NCBI RefSeq assembly: GCF_030682515.1
Contig: NZ_JAUXOD010000026.1
Location: 1-62,853 of the forward strand
DNA length: 62,853 nucleotides
Direction of reading: 5' to 3'
From: Hoeflea sp.
Lineage (GTDB): Bacteria > Pseudomonadota > Alphaproteobacteria > Rhizobiales > Rhizobiaceae
Of this stretch, positions 45,556-53,606 are shown in pieces. Under the pieces are notes generated by a model. It was given only the letters and a program-made list of their open reading frames with translations. It had not been told where the DNA came from and made no database searches. The position numbers and the translations under genes are program-made. The stretch's first letter is position 1, and the number at the start of each line of letters is the position of its first letter.

Positions 45556-46533
45556 ATGTGTGCCTCCGAACCGTCAGCCCTTGAGGCACAAAAGTCCGTT
45601 CCGTTGCAGGAGCGTCATTGCTCGGTTCGCGATACTGTCGAGATAGTCCTCGACAGCTGGAGCTTCCTGATCATCCGCGAAGCGTTCTTCGGCGTGCGTC
45701 GTTTCGACCTGTTTCAGGAGCGCCTGGGAATTCCGCGCCAAACGCTCTCCAATCGGCTGGCGGCCCTGCTGGACAACAACATTTTTGTCACGGGCCGGCA
45801 CTCGCGCGAATCCGGAAACCAGTATTTTCTCACCGAGCGCGGCAAGGATTTGTTTCCGACCATGCTGTCGTTGATGGAGTTCGGCGACAAGTGGCTGACC
45901 GGCGACGAACCCCCACCCCTGCAGCTCATCCACACCGGTTGCGGCAAGAAATGCCATCCGGAGACGGTCTGTTCCGAATGCACAAAGCCGGTTTCCGCAC
46001 GTGATGTGCACTTCCGCGACGGTCCGGGCGCGGGCTTTTCGCATGTCGAACGTCGTTCAAAGACACGGCGCAGCTCCGACCCTGATCTCTTGCAGCGGAT
46101 CCGGCCGTGCTCGGTGGCCAGAAGCCTTGCCATCATAGGGGATCGCTGGAGCTTTCTGGTGCTGCGCGAGGCCTGGTTCGGCGTCCGCCGCTATGACGAG
46201 ATGCGGGAGAAGCTCGGCATCGCCAGCAATGTGCTGGCCGACCGGCTGGCGCGTCTGGTCGAGGCGCGCGTGCTCAAGAAGGAAACCTACGGCAATTTCG
46301 GCAACCGCTTCGAGTACCGGTTCACCGAGATGGGGCACGATCTGTACAAGCCGATGATTGTCATGATGGCATGGGGCGATCATTGGCTTCGCGACGATCA
46401 GGCGCCGCTGAGGTTGCGCCATCGGCTCTGCGGTCAGGATTTCGTGCCGAAAGTCGTATGCTCCCATTGCCGTCAGCCGCTTTTGGCCAACCAGACCGAT
46501 TACATCCTCAACTACACACTGCCGACGCCATGA
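45556..46533 (+). CDS. Tandem HxlR-family regulator with cysteine-rich tails
   Basis: A 325-residue protein with two complete HxlR winged-helix domains (about residues 20-120 and 183-285). Each starts with the HxlR-typical cysteine (C22, C185), then SWSFLIIREAFFGVRRFDLF or RWSFLVLREAWFGVRRYDEM. Each is followed by a cysteine cluster: C129, C133, C139, C142 after the first and C292, C302, C305 after the second, in the pattern H-x2-CG...VC-x2-C-x2-P. HxlR proteins are normally single-domain dimers, so this is a covalent dimer. The start codon has only a weak ribosome site. Likely controls the neighbouring livGFHM/livK-cox genes; the cysteines may bind zinc or sense a reactive aldehyde. Function inferred from position only. 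Confidence 0.85.
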   Translation: MCASEPSALEAQKSVPLQERHCSVRDTVEIVLDSWSFLIIREAFFGVRRFDLFQERLGIPRQTLSNRLAALLDNNIFVTGRHSRESGNQYFLTERGKDLFPTMLSLMEFGDKWLTGDEPPPLQLIHTGCGKKCHPETVCSECTKPVSARDVHFRDGPGAGFSHVERRSKTRRSSDPDLLQRIRPCSVARSLAIIGDRWSFLVLREAWFGVRRYDEMREKLGIASNVLADRLARLVEARVLKKETYGNFGNRFEYRFTEMGHDLYKPMIVMMAWGDHWLRDDQAPLRLRHRLCGQDFVPKVVCSHCRQPLLANQTDYILNYTLPTP

Positions 46534-46536
46534 TCA

Positions 46537-46574
46537 GCATCCGGGCGGAGTGGAAAACCACTTCGCCCGGATGC
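46537..46574. terminator. Bidirectional terminator between convergent hxlR-like and livM genes
   Basis: A 17-bp stem (arms 46537-46553 and 46558-46574, starting GCATCCGGGCG and ending CGCCCGGATGC, one G-T pair) closes on an AAAA loop (46554-46557). It begins three bases after the regulator stop and lies 52 bases after the livM stop on the other strand. Being symmetric, it can serve both convergent transcripts. No long T-run is present. Confidence 0.7.
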
Positions 46575-46625
46575 CCAGCCTGGGAGGCTTGACTGGCAAA
46601 CACAATCCGCATTCGGTCGGCGGGA

Positions 46626-47606
46626 TCAGTCGTGACCGCGATCGAGCACGACCTTCAACCGAGCAACGGTCTCGCCATAGAAGCCGCGGCGGAACAGCAT
46701 GACACAAGCCATGAAAATCACGCCGATGACCAGAGCGATCGGCAAGCCGCTGGTCGCGAGCATGTGTTCGAGCGTCACCACGAAGGTGGCGCCGATGATG
46801 GGGCCGGCAAAGGTTCCCATGCCGCCGATCAGCGTCATGAGGACCACCTCGCCGGACAGATGCCAGGACACGTTGTTGAGTGAAGCAAGCTGGAACGCGA
46901 TCACCTTCAACGATCCCGCCAGGCCTGACAGCGTCGCCGAAAGCACGAAGGCAATGAGCTTGTAATACGCCACGTCGAGACCGAGCGAGACCGCCCGCGG
47001 CTCGTTCTCCCGGATCGCCGCAAGGATATGGCCGAAGGGCGAATGCAGCGTGCGCCAGAGGACCATCAGCCCTATGACGACTGCGCCCAACACGACGTAG
47101 TACATCGCATTGATGTCACCCAGATCGACCAGGCCAAGAAACATCCCGCGCGGAACGGACTGGATCCCGTCCTCGCCGCCGGTGAACGGCATCTGGACAG
47201 CGATAAAGTACAGCATTTGCGCCAGTGCCAGCGTGATCATGGCAAAATAGATGCCATAGCGGCGAATGCCGATCAGCCCGAAGACGAGACCCAGCACTGC
47301 CGCGAACAGTGTGCCCAGAAGCACCGAAGCCTCGAACGGCAGACCCCAGGTCTTGGCGGCATGCGCCGTCACATAGGCGGCGCCGCCGAAAAACGCAGCA
47401 TGTCCCAGGGACAGCAGCCCGGCATAGCCCAGCACCAGATTGAGCGCCGAGGCGAAGAGCACGAAGCACAAGATATTGATCAGCAATAAGGGATAGACCA
47501 TCGCCGGCGCAAGCAACAGCGTGGCGGCAAGCACAAACGCCCCGATCCACCAGATCCATTTGTATTTGACGGTGAATCCCGCCAGGCCCTTTATCAACAT
47601 GGACAT
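46626..47606 (-). CDS. livM: Branched-chain amino acid-type ABC permease LivM
   Basis: Inner-membrane permease of 326 residues. Family segments include LLINILCFVLFASALNLVLG, YAGLLSLGHAAFFGGAAYVT and GGMGTFAGPIIGATFVVTLE. It begins one base before the livH stop region (livH ends at 47608), so it is coupled with livH. Last gene of the livGFHM unit. The fused livM-livG gene elsewhere in the window is a separate, non-identical system. Confidence 0.94.
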   Translation of the reverse strand: MSMLIKGLAGFTVKYKWIWWIGAFVLAATLLLAPAMVYPLLLINILCFVLFASALNLVLGYAGLLSLGHAAFFGGAAYVTAHAAKTWGLPFEASVLLGTLFAAVLGLVFGLIGIRRYGIYFAMITLALAQMLYFIAVQMPFTGGEDGIQSVPRGMFLGLVDLGDINAMYYVVLGAVVIGLMVLWRTLHSPFGHILAAIRENEPRAVSLGLDVAYYKLIAFVLSATLSGLAGSLKVIAFQLASLNNVSWHLSGEVVLMTLIGGMGTFAGPIIGATFVVTLEHMLATSGLPIALVIGVIFMACVMLFRRGFYGETVARLKVVLDRGHD

Positions 47607-47607
47607 C

Positions 47608-48495
47608 TCAGTTCTCCCTTCCGAACAGGCCAGCGGGACGCAGGATCAGCACGAGCACCATGACCACGAAGATCACGATAGCCGACGCAGAAGGGTAGAA
47701 AACCTTGGTCAGTCCTTCGATGACGCCGAGGCTCAAGCCCGTCAGGATGGCGCCGCCGATGGAGCCGAGCCCGCCGATCACGACGACGGCGAACACGATG
47801 ACGATCAGGCTGGAGCCCATGGCGGGACTGACCTGATAGATCGGCGCCGCCAAGACGCCCGCGAACCCTGCCAGTCCGACACAGAAGCCGTAGGTCAATG
47901 TCAGCATCAGCGGCACATTGATGCCGAAGGCGGTGACCAGCGAAGGATTCTCCGTCGCCGCACGCAGCCAGGCGCCGAGCCGGGTCTTCTCCATCACCAG
48001 CCAGACCAGAAGACAGACAAGAACCGAGGCGAGGATCACCCAGGCCCGGTAGACCGGCAGAACCATGAAGCCGAGCCGGAACACGCCGGTCAGAGTCTCC
48101 GGAACCGGATAGGGCTTGCCGGCCGCCCCGAACAGGTAGCGGAACAGCCCTTCCATCGCCAAGGCCAGCCCAAAGGTGAAGAGAAGGCTGTAGAGATGAT
48201 CGATCCGGTAAAGGCGGCGCAGGAACAGGCGCTCCACGACAGCTCCAAACACGCCGACCACGATCGGCACCACCACCAGGGCGGCCCAGTAGTTGAGGCC
48301 GAGCTGCGTCAGGCAGAGCCAGGTTACGAATGCACCCAGCATATAGAACGCGCCGTGAGCAAAGTTGATCACGTTGAGCATGCCGAAAATGATCGCAAGA
48401 CCCAGGCTGAGCATGGCATAGAACGAACCGTTGATCAGACCGAGCAGAACCTGGCCCAGCAGAACCGCGGCCGGTACGCCGAAAATATCTGGCAT
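47608..48495 (-). CDS. livH: Branched-chain amino acid-type ABC permease LivH
   Basis: Permease of 295 residues, standard length. LLGLINGSFYAMLSLGLAII, FGMLNVINFAHGAFYMLGAF and IVIVFAVVVIGGLGSIGGAI are typical LivH segments. The ATG at 48495 follows GGAGGAG. The gene starts 14 bases after the livF stop. Confidence 0.95.
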   Translation of the reverse strand: MPDIFGVPAAVLLGQVLLGLINGSFYAMLSLGLAIIFGMLNVINFAHGAFYMLGAFVTWLCLTQLGLNYWAALVVVPIVVGVFGAVVERLFLRRLYRIDHLYSLLFTFGLALAMEGLFRYLFGAAGKPYPVPETLTGVFRLGFMVLPVYRAWVILASVLVCLLVWLVMEKTRLGAWLRAATENPSLVTAFGINVPLMLTLTYGFCVGLAGFAGVLAAPIYQVSPAMGSSLIVIVFAVVVIGGLGSIGGAILTGLSLGVIEGLTKVFYPSASAIVIFVVMVLVLILRPAGLFGREN

Positions 48496-48509
48496 TATGA
48501 CTCCTCCAC

Positions 48510-49220
48510 TCAAACGCCAAGATAGGCGTTGATCTTCGCCATGTTGGATTGAAGTGCCTCGTTGCTGAATTCATCAACCACCCGCCCCTGCTCCATGACG
48601 TAGTGCCTGTCGGCATTGGCCATGGCGAAACGGATGTTCTGCTCCACCAGAATGATCGTCAGGCCCAGGGCCTTGAGCTCCCCGAGCGCCCGGGAAATGT
48701 CCTCGACAATGACCGGCGCAAGACCCTCGGTCGGTTCATCAAGCAGGATGAAGTCGGCGCCGGTGCGAAGGATCCGCGCAATGGCCAGCATCTGCTGTTC
48801 GCCACCCGACAGCCGTGTCCCGATTGTCGTATCGCGCCCCTGAAGGTTCGGAAACAGCGTGTAGATCTGCTCAAGCGCCATCCCACTCGGTCGGAAGGCA
48901 GGCGGAAGAAGCAAGTTTTCCAGAACGTTGAGTGACGAGAAAATCCCGCGCTCCTCCGGCACAAATCCAAGGCCCAGCCGGGCGACATGATGGGCAGGCA
49001 TGGCCAGAAGGTCCTGTCCGTCCAGCACGGCCCTGCCCTTTCGCTGCTGGACAATCCCCATCAGCGTGCGCATCATGGTTGTCTTGCCGGCGCCATTGCG
49101 ACCGAGCAGCGTGACGATTTCACCCTGGTTCACGTGCAGCGACGCGCCGTGCAGGATGTGGCTTTCGCCGTACCAGCTGTGCAGGTCCTCAACCTCAAGA
49201 CGACGAACAGGATGATGCAT
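48510..49220 (-). CDS. livF: Branched-chain amino acid-type ABC ATPase LivF
   Basis: ATPase of 236 residues. Walker A LLGRNGAGKTTMMRTL, signature RLSGGEQQMLAIARIL, Walker B FILLDEPTEGLAP and the switch segment IILVEQNIRFAMA are seen. The ATG at 49220 begins MHHPVRRLEVEDLHSWYG and overlaps the livG gene by 26 bases; a longer in-frame version further upstream was rejected. Pairs with LivG to drive LivHM. Confidence 0.93.
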   Translation of the reverse strand: MHHPVRRLEVEDLHSWYGESHILHGASLHVNQGEIVTLLGRNGAGKTTMMRTLMGIVQQRKGRAVLDGQDLLAMPAHHVARLGLGFVPEERGIFSSLNVLENLLLPPAFRPSGMALEQIYTLFPNLQGRDTTIGTRLSGGEQQMLAIARILRTGADFILLDEPTEGLAPVIVEDISRALGELKALGLTIILVEQNIRFAMANADRHYVMEQGRVVDEFSNEALQSNMAKINAYLGV

Positions 49221-49968
49221 GGCCGCCCCCCATATAGGCTTGCTGGACTTCACGGTTGGATGAAACCTCGGCGTAATTTCCTTCGGCAATGATCTCGCCG
49301 CGGCGAAGCACGGTGATGCAGTCGGAGATGTCGGCGACGACGGAGAGATTATGCTCGACCATGACGATGGTGCGATTCTTGCCGACGCGGCTGATCAGCC
49401 GTGAGGTGCGTTCGATGTCCTCCTGGCCCATGCCTGCCATCGGTTCGTCGAGCAGGATGATTTCCGGGTTCATCGCCAGCGTGGTGGCGAGCTCCAGTGC
49501 CCGCTTGCGGCCATAGGAGAGCTCAACGGCCACCCGGTCCGCATAGGGTTCGAGTCCGACATCGGCAAGCAGCTCCATCACGGCGTCATTGTGCTGGTCG
49601 AGAACCTTGTCCGACCGCCAGAAAGCAAAGGTCTGACGGTGTTTCGACTGCAGCGCGATGCGGATGTTTTCGCGCGCAGTCAGATGGGGAAACACCGACG
49701 AAATCTGGAATGACCGCACGAGCCCCTTGCGGGCGATCTTGGCCGGGGGAACTTTGCTGATCTCTTCCCCTTTCAAGTAGATGGTTCCGCTGCTGGGCGA
49801 CAGGCTCCGGGTCAGCAGATTGAACAGCGTGCTCTTGCCGGCCCCGTTGGGTCCGATCAGCGCATGCAACGATCCGGCGCGGACCTTGAAGTCGACATTG
49901 CTCACGGCAACAAATCCACGAAACTCGCGCGTCAGGCCTCGTGTCTCCAGTATTGGCGGCGGCTCCAT
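49195..49968 (-). CDS. livG: Branched-chain amino acid-type ABC ATPase LivG
   Basis: ATPase of 257 residues. Walker [19 protein letters not shown], signature ELSYGRKRALELATTLAMNP (LSYG, a common LivG variant), Walker B IILLDEPMAGMG. The ATG at 49968 has CAGGGAGGG just ahead. It is the first gene of livGFHM and is divergent from livK. The C-terminus is unusually serine/cysteine-rich (HASSCSSS). Confidence 0.93.
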   Translation of the reverse strand: MEPPPILETRGLTREFRGFVAVSNVDFKVRAGSLHALIGPNGAGKSTLFNLLTRSLSPSSGTIYLKGEEISKVPPAKIARKGLVRSFQISSVFPHLTARENIRIALQSKHRQTFAFWRSDKVLDQHNDAVMELLADVGLEPYADRVAVELSYGRKRALELATTLAMNPEIILLDEPMAGMGQEDIERTSRLISRVGKNRTIVMVEHNLSVVADISDCITVLRRGEIIAEGNYAEVSSNREVQQAYMGGGHASSCSSS

Positions 49969-50070
49969 TTTCCCTCCCTGTGGCTGCGGACAGAGCGTCT
50001 CCTCGATCCCGACCCTCAGCCAAAACACTGCCCGCTTCTCAAATGGGCTTGACTCAACATTGCAGATAAA

Positions 50071-50192
50071 GTCTATTAGTGCAAGTCATAAGATGGCGGC
50101 GAAGATCCGGAATTTCCGAAATGACCACATTTAATGGGCACATATAGGGGTATTTCGCGAGATCCGCAGAGTAGAATAGTCTACTAATGCAA
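50071..50192. promoter_or_regulatory. Divergent regulatory region between livG and livK with direct repeats
   Basis: The 265-bp region between livG (start 49968) and livK (start 50234) holds two copies of GTCTAyTArTGCAA, at 50071-50084 and 50179-50192 (12 of 14 identical), each close to one of the two genes. The second copy overlaps a perfect inverted repeat AGTAGA/TCTACT (50170-50185). GATAAT at 50196-50201 could be the livK -10. A small palindrome CGGAATTTCCG lies at 50108-50118. These are candidate sites for the nearby tandem HxlR regulator; this link is inference. Confidence 0.55.
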
Positions 50193-50233
50193 TTAGATAA
50201 TTCTGTCTGACTGCATCAACGGGAGGAAGTGCA

Positions 50234-51445
50234 ATGAAAATAGGCAAGGCATTCCGCGTCGGCATGGCCGCGTTTTTCGGGTCGGTGGTCGCGTCCAGCG
50301 CGCTGGCGGCGGACGACCAGGCAAAGATCGGTGTCCTCACGGACATGAGCGGTCAATTCAGCCATGAATCGGGCAAGGGCGCCGTGACTGCCGTTCAGAT
50401 GGCTGTCGAGGATTTTGGGGGCACGGTGCTTGGCAAGCCGATTGAGGTCATCGTGGCTGATCATCAGAACAAGCCGGAAATAGCGGCTGCCACCGCGCAG
50501 GAGTGGTATGAAAGCAAGGGCGTGACCCTGATTTCCAACCTTATCAATTCGGGCATCGCGCTGTCCGTGGCGCAGATTGCCGCGGAGAAAAACGGCATCG
50601 CCATCGTCACCGGTTCCGGCTCGTCTCGGATTACCGGCGCTGGCTGCACGCCGAACTCGATCCATTATGCCTACGACACCTACGCGCTGGCCAACGGCAC
50701 CGCAAACCAGCTTGTCGGTCAGGGCCTGAAGAAGTGGTACTTCCTGACCGCCGATTACGCTTTCGGGCATGCGCTTGAAGCCGACGCGTCAGCGATTGTC
50801 GCCAAGGCCGGCGGCGAAATCGTCGGCAAAGTGCTCTATCCCATCGAGACTTCGGATCATTCGGCCTTCATGCTGCAGGCGCAATCTTCGCCTGCCGATG
50901 TCGTCGCAATCGCCGGATCGGGAACCACATTCATCAATGCGGTCAAATCGGCCCGCGAATTCGGCCTTGCCGATTCAGGCAAGCTGACCGCCGGCCTGCT
51001 GGTCTGGCTCACCGACGTGAAGGCGCTCGGCCTTGAAACCGCCCAGGGCATGATCCTGACCAATGGGTTCTACTGGGACCGTGACGATGACACCCGCGCC
51101 TTTGCCAGCCGATTCATGGAGCGCATGGGCGTGATGCCGCACATGGGCGACGCGGGTGATTACTCCTCTACCATGCATTACCTCAAGGCCGTCGAGGCGG
51201 CAGGGACCACCGACGCGCAGACGGTCATGGCGAAAATGCGCGAAATGCCGATCAACGACTTCTTCGCCCAAGATGGCAAGATTCGCGAAGACGGCCGCAT
51301 GGTGCACGACATGTATGTCTACCAGGTCAAGACGCCGGCCGAATCCACCGGCGAATGGGACCTCTACAAGCTCATCAACACGATCCCCGGCGACGAGGCC
51401 TTCCGGCCGCTCGCCGAGAGCGAATGCCCGCTCGTCAAGAACTGA
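50234..51445 (+). CDS. ABC transporter substrate-binding protein (LivK-like)
   Basis: Periplasmic binding protein of 403 residues. The signal peptide (MKIGKAFRVGMAAFFGSVVA, cleavage after ALA at about residue 27) is followed by ADDQAKIGVLTDMSGQFSHE and the two-lobe LivK fold. The ribosome site GGGAGGAAG is strong. It belongs with livGFHM on the other strand but leads the catabolic operon, so import specificity and catabolism are co-expressed. This subgroup is common next to aromatic and heterocyclic acid degradation genes; the ligand is unknown. Confidence 0.92.
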   Translation: MKIGKAFRVGMAAFFGSVVASSALAADDQAKIGVLTDMSGQFSHESGKGAVTAVQMAVEDFGGTVLGKPIEVIVADHQNKPEIAAATAQEWYESKGVTLISNLINSGIALSVAQIAAEKNGIAIVTGSGSSRITGAGCTPNSIHYAYDTYALANGTANQLVGQGLKKWYFLTADYAFGHALEADASAIVAKAGGEIVGKVLYPIETSDHSAFMLQAQSSPADVVAIAGSGTTFINAVKSAREFGLADSGKLTAGLLVWLTDVKALGLETAQGMILTNGFYWDRDDDTRAFASRFMERMGVMPHMGDAGDYSSTMHYLKAVEAAGTTDAQTVMAKMREMPINDFFAQDGKIREDGRMVHDMYVYQVKTPAESTGEWDLYKLINTIPGDEAFRPLAESECPLVKN

Positions 51446-51457
51446 AGACTGCACTTC

Positions 51458-51489
51458 GCGGTCGGGATGGACCTCATCCGCCCGGCCGC
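51458..51489 (+). terminator. Stem-loop between livK and coxG
   Basis: GCGGTCGGG (51458-51466) can pair with CCCGGCCGC (51481-51489) with one T-G pair; the loop contains a further GGATG/CATCC possibility. It starts 13 bases after the livK stop and ends 29 bases before coxG. No T-run. Probably an attenuating or 3'-protecting hairpin, as found after the other binding-protein genes in this window. Confidence 0.5.
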
Positions 51490-51518
51490 GCCCTTCCCTC
51501 GTCCTGAATGGCGCCATC

Positions 51519-51980
51519 ATGAACCTGCATGACTCTGTCACCATCCCTTGCGATCGCGCCACTGTATGGGCAGCGTTGAACGACCAGGAAATCCTGCGCC
51601 AGTGCATACCCGGCTGCGAGGAACTCGCCCAGACCACGCCCGTGCACATGACCGCGAAAGTCACGCTCAAGATAGGCCCGGTGAAAGCCACTTTCGCGGG
51701 CGAAGTTGAGCTCAGCGAGATGAACCCGCCCGAGAGCTATGTCATTTCCGGAGAGGGCAAGGGCGGAATCGCCGGGTTTGCCAAGGGATCGGCGCGCGTG
51801 CGCCTGGAGGCTGTCGGGCCTTCACAGACCATTCTCCACTATGATGCCAGCGCCGATGTCGGCGGCAAGATTGCCCAACTCGGAGCCCGCCTTCTCGATT
51901 CCACCGCCAAGAAGCTTGCACGCAAGTTCTTCGATGACTTCCAGGCCGCGGTCGTGAGCGCGGAAGCAGGCCGCCGATGA
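51519..51980 (+). CDS. coxG: CoxG family protein (SRPBCC fold, carbon monoxide dehydrogenase subunit G-like)
   Basis: A 153-residue START/SRPBCC-type protein: VTIPCDRATVWAALNDQEIL, then RQCIPGCEELAQ, KIGPVKATFAGEVELSEM and SADVGGKIAQLGARLLDSTA. CoxG-like proteins accompany molybdenum hydroxylases of the CoxMSL type and are thought to help place or mature the enzyme at the membrane. It lacks a long hydrophobic C-terminal anchor. The ATG at 51519 is chosen because the homology starts there; the frame runs open much further upstream. The stop overlaps the next start (ATGA). Confidence 0.9.
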   Translation: MNLHDSVTIPCDRATVWAALNDQEILRQCIPGCEELAQTTPVHMTAKVTLKIGPVKATFAGEVELSEMNPPESYVISGEGKGGIAGFAKGSARVRLEAVGPSQTILHYDASADVGGKIAQLGARLLDSTAKKLARKFFDDFQAAVVSAEAGRR

Positions 51981-52744
51981 CCGACATCCTGACAAGCATT
52001 CAAGACGGTGTCGCCACCGTCACCATCAATCGTCCGGAGCGCCGCAATTCGGTCACCCTCGCCATGTGGAGGAGTTTCGGCGACATCTTTGCCGGGCTCT
52101 CCGCGGATCGCGCGGTTCGCGCCATCATCCTGACCGGCGCCGGAGCCGACTTTTCCGCCGGCGCAGACATCCCCGAATTCGAGACGGTGCGCGGCGACGC
52201 GGACAAATCCCGCGCTTACGAAGTTGCGGTCGATTACGGCTGCGCCGGCATCGCCAATGCGTCAAAGCCGGTCATCACCGTCAATCGCGGTTACACGCTC
52301 GGGGGCGCCGCCCATCTGTCCATGTCCGCGGATTTCCGCTTTGCCCATACCGGTTCGGTTTTCGGCATCCCTGCCGCCCGCCTGTCGATCGTCTATGGCG
52401 TCCAGGCAACGCGCAAGCTGCTGGCTCTGGTCGGCGTCGCCAACGCCAAGCGCATTCTCTATTCCGCCGAACGTTTCGACAGCCGCAAGGCTCTGGAAAT
52501 CGGATTTGTCGACGCCGTCAGCGAGGACCCGATGGCCGATGCGCTGGCCTTCGCCAGGTCGCTTTCGGAAAACGCCCCTTTGTCGATCGCTGGCGCCAAG
52601 TACATGCTCAACGGGCTGACCCTCAGTACGTTCGATGCCGCCGAGGCGCAGCGCCTGATCGACGAGGCATCTGCAAGCCACGATTATTCCGAGGGCCGCG
52701 ACGCTTTTGCGGCAAAGCGCCCACCAAAATTCGAAGGCCGTTGA
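51977..52744 (+). CDS. Crotonase-fold protein lacking both canonical catalytic glutamates
   Basis: Enoyl-CoA hydratase/isomerase superfamily member of 255 residues. The oxyanion region is intact (FSAGADIPEF, residues 59-68; GYTLGG, 105-110). In the usual GGGxEL motif it has GGAAHL (109-114), placing H113 where hydratases have the first catalytic Glu. In the usual LPExKLG motif it has IPAARLS (131-137), placing A133 where the second Glu belongs. A simple hydratase function is therefore unlikely. It may be a thioester or ring-opening hydrolase, a decarboxylase or an isomerase, all of which occur on this fold. The gene is coupled on both sides (ATGA with coxG; start of coxM two bases after its stop). 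Confidence 0.85.
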   Translation: MTDILTSIQDGVATVTINRPERRNSVTLAMWRSFGDIFAGLSADRAVRAIILTGAGADFSAGADIPEFETVRGDADKSRAYEVAVDYGCAGIANASKPVITVNRGYTLGGAAHLSMSADFRFAHTGSVFGIPAARLSIVYGVQATRKLLALVGVANAKRILYSAERFDSRKALEIGFVDAVSEDPMADALAFARSLSENAPLSIAGAKYMLNGLTLSTFDAAEAQRLIDEASASHDYSEGRDAFAAKRPPKFEGR

Positions 52745-52745
52745 G

Positions 52746-53606
52746 ATGAAGCCATCATCCTTCGAGTATTGCCTGCCAAAGACGATCGAGGAAGCTTTCG
52801 CGGCGCTCGATCACGACGACGCCAAGATCATTGCCGGCGGACAGAGCCTGGTTCCGATGATGAATTTCCGGCTGGTTCAGCCCGGGCGGCTGGTCGACAT
52901 CAACTCGCTCCCCGGCTTGGGCGAGATCGTGCTGGATGGCGGGACAATGCGCATCGGTTCGCTGGTCCGTCATGCCGAAGCCGCGCGCCACGACCTGGTG
53001 AGGAACCACCTGCCGGTCATCGCCGAAGCCATGGCTCATGTTGCCCATGTCGCCATCCGCAACCGGGGCACGATCGGCGGCAGCCTTGTCCATGCCGATC
53101 CCTCGGCCGAGTGGCCGCTGCTCGTCACGCTGCTCGATGGCCAGATCGAGATTGCCGGACCTGAGGGCCTGCGCCACGCCGCGCCGCAGGAGTTCTTTGT
53201 CGCGCCCCTGGTCACCACCATCGAGGACGACGAGATCCTGGTTGCAGTCCGCCTGCCGATCCTGTCCCCCGGCACCGGGATGGCTTTCACCGAAATAGCT
53301 CAAAGGGCCGGAGATTTCGCGGTGGTTGCCGCAGCCGCCACGGTGCTGATGGACCGCGGCGTCATCTCCGACGTTCGCCTGGCCCTCGGCGGCGCGGGCG
53401 ACGTGCCTGTCCGGCTCTTTGAGGTCGAGGCGGCTCTGGCCGGCCTGCGACCGGACGCCATCGACGCCATCACGCGCGGCTGCGCGGACGGGCTCGAGCC
53501 CAACGAGGACATGCACGCGACAGCCGAGTACCGGAGATCCCTGATCCCTGTCCTGGCCAGACGCGCGCTCGAGGCAGCGGTTCAGCGTGCGGGAGCAATG
53601 CGATGA
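52746..53606 (+). CDS. coxM: Molybdenum hydroxylase FAD-binding subunit (CoxM type)
   Basis: Medium subunit of 286 residues of a xanthine-dehydrogenase-family enzyme. The two FAD motifs are AGGQSLVPMMNFRL (about residues 32-45) and TIGGSLVHADPSAEWPLL (about 110-127). A C-terminal CO-dehydrogenase flavoprotein domain follows. It passes electrons from the iron-sulfur subunit to the final acceptor. Starts right after the crotonase and overlaps coxS (ATGA). Confidence 0.93.
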   Translation: MKPSSFEYCLPKTIEEAFAALDHDDAKIIAGGQSLVPMMNFRLVQPGRLVDINSLPGLGEIVLDGGTMRIGSLVRHAEAARHDLVRNHLPVIAEAMAHVAHVAIRNRGTIGGSLVHADPSAEWPLLVTLLDGQIEIAGPEGLRHAAPQEFFVAPLVTTIEDDEILVAVRLPILSPGTGMAFTEIAQRAGDFAVVAAAATVLMDRGVISDVRLALGGAGDVPVRLFEVEAALAGLRPDAIDAITRGCADGLEPNEDMHATAEYRRSLIPVLARRALEAAVQRAGAMR

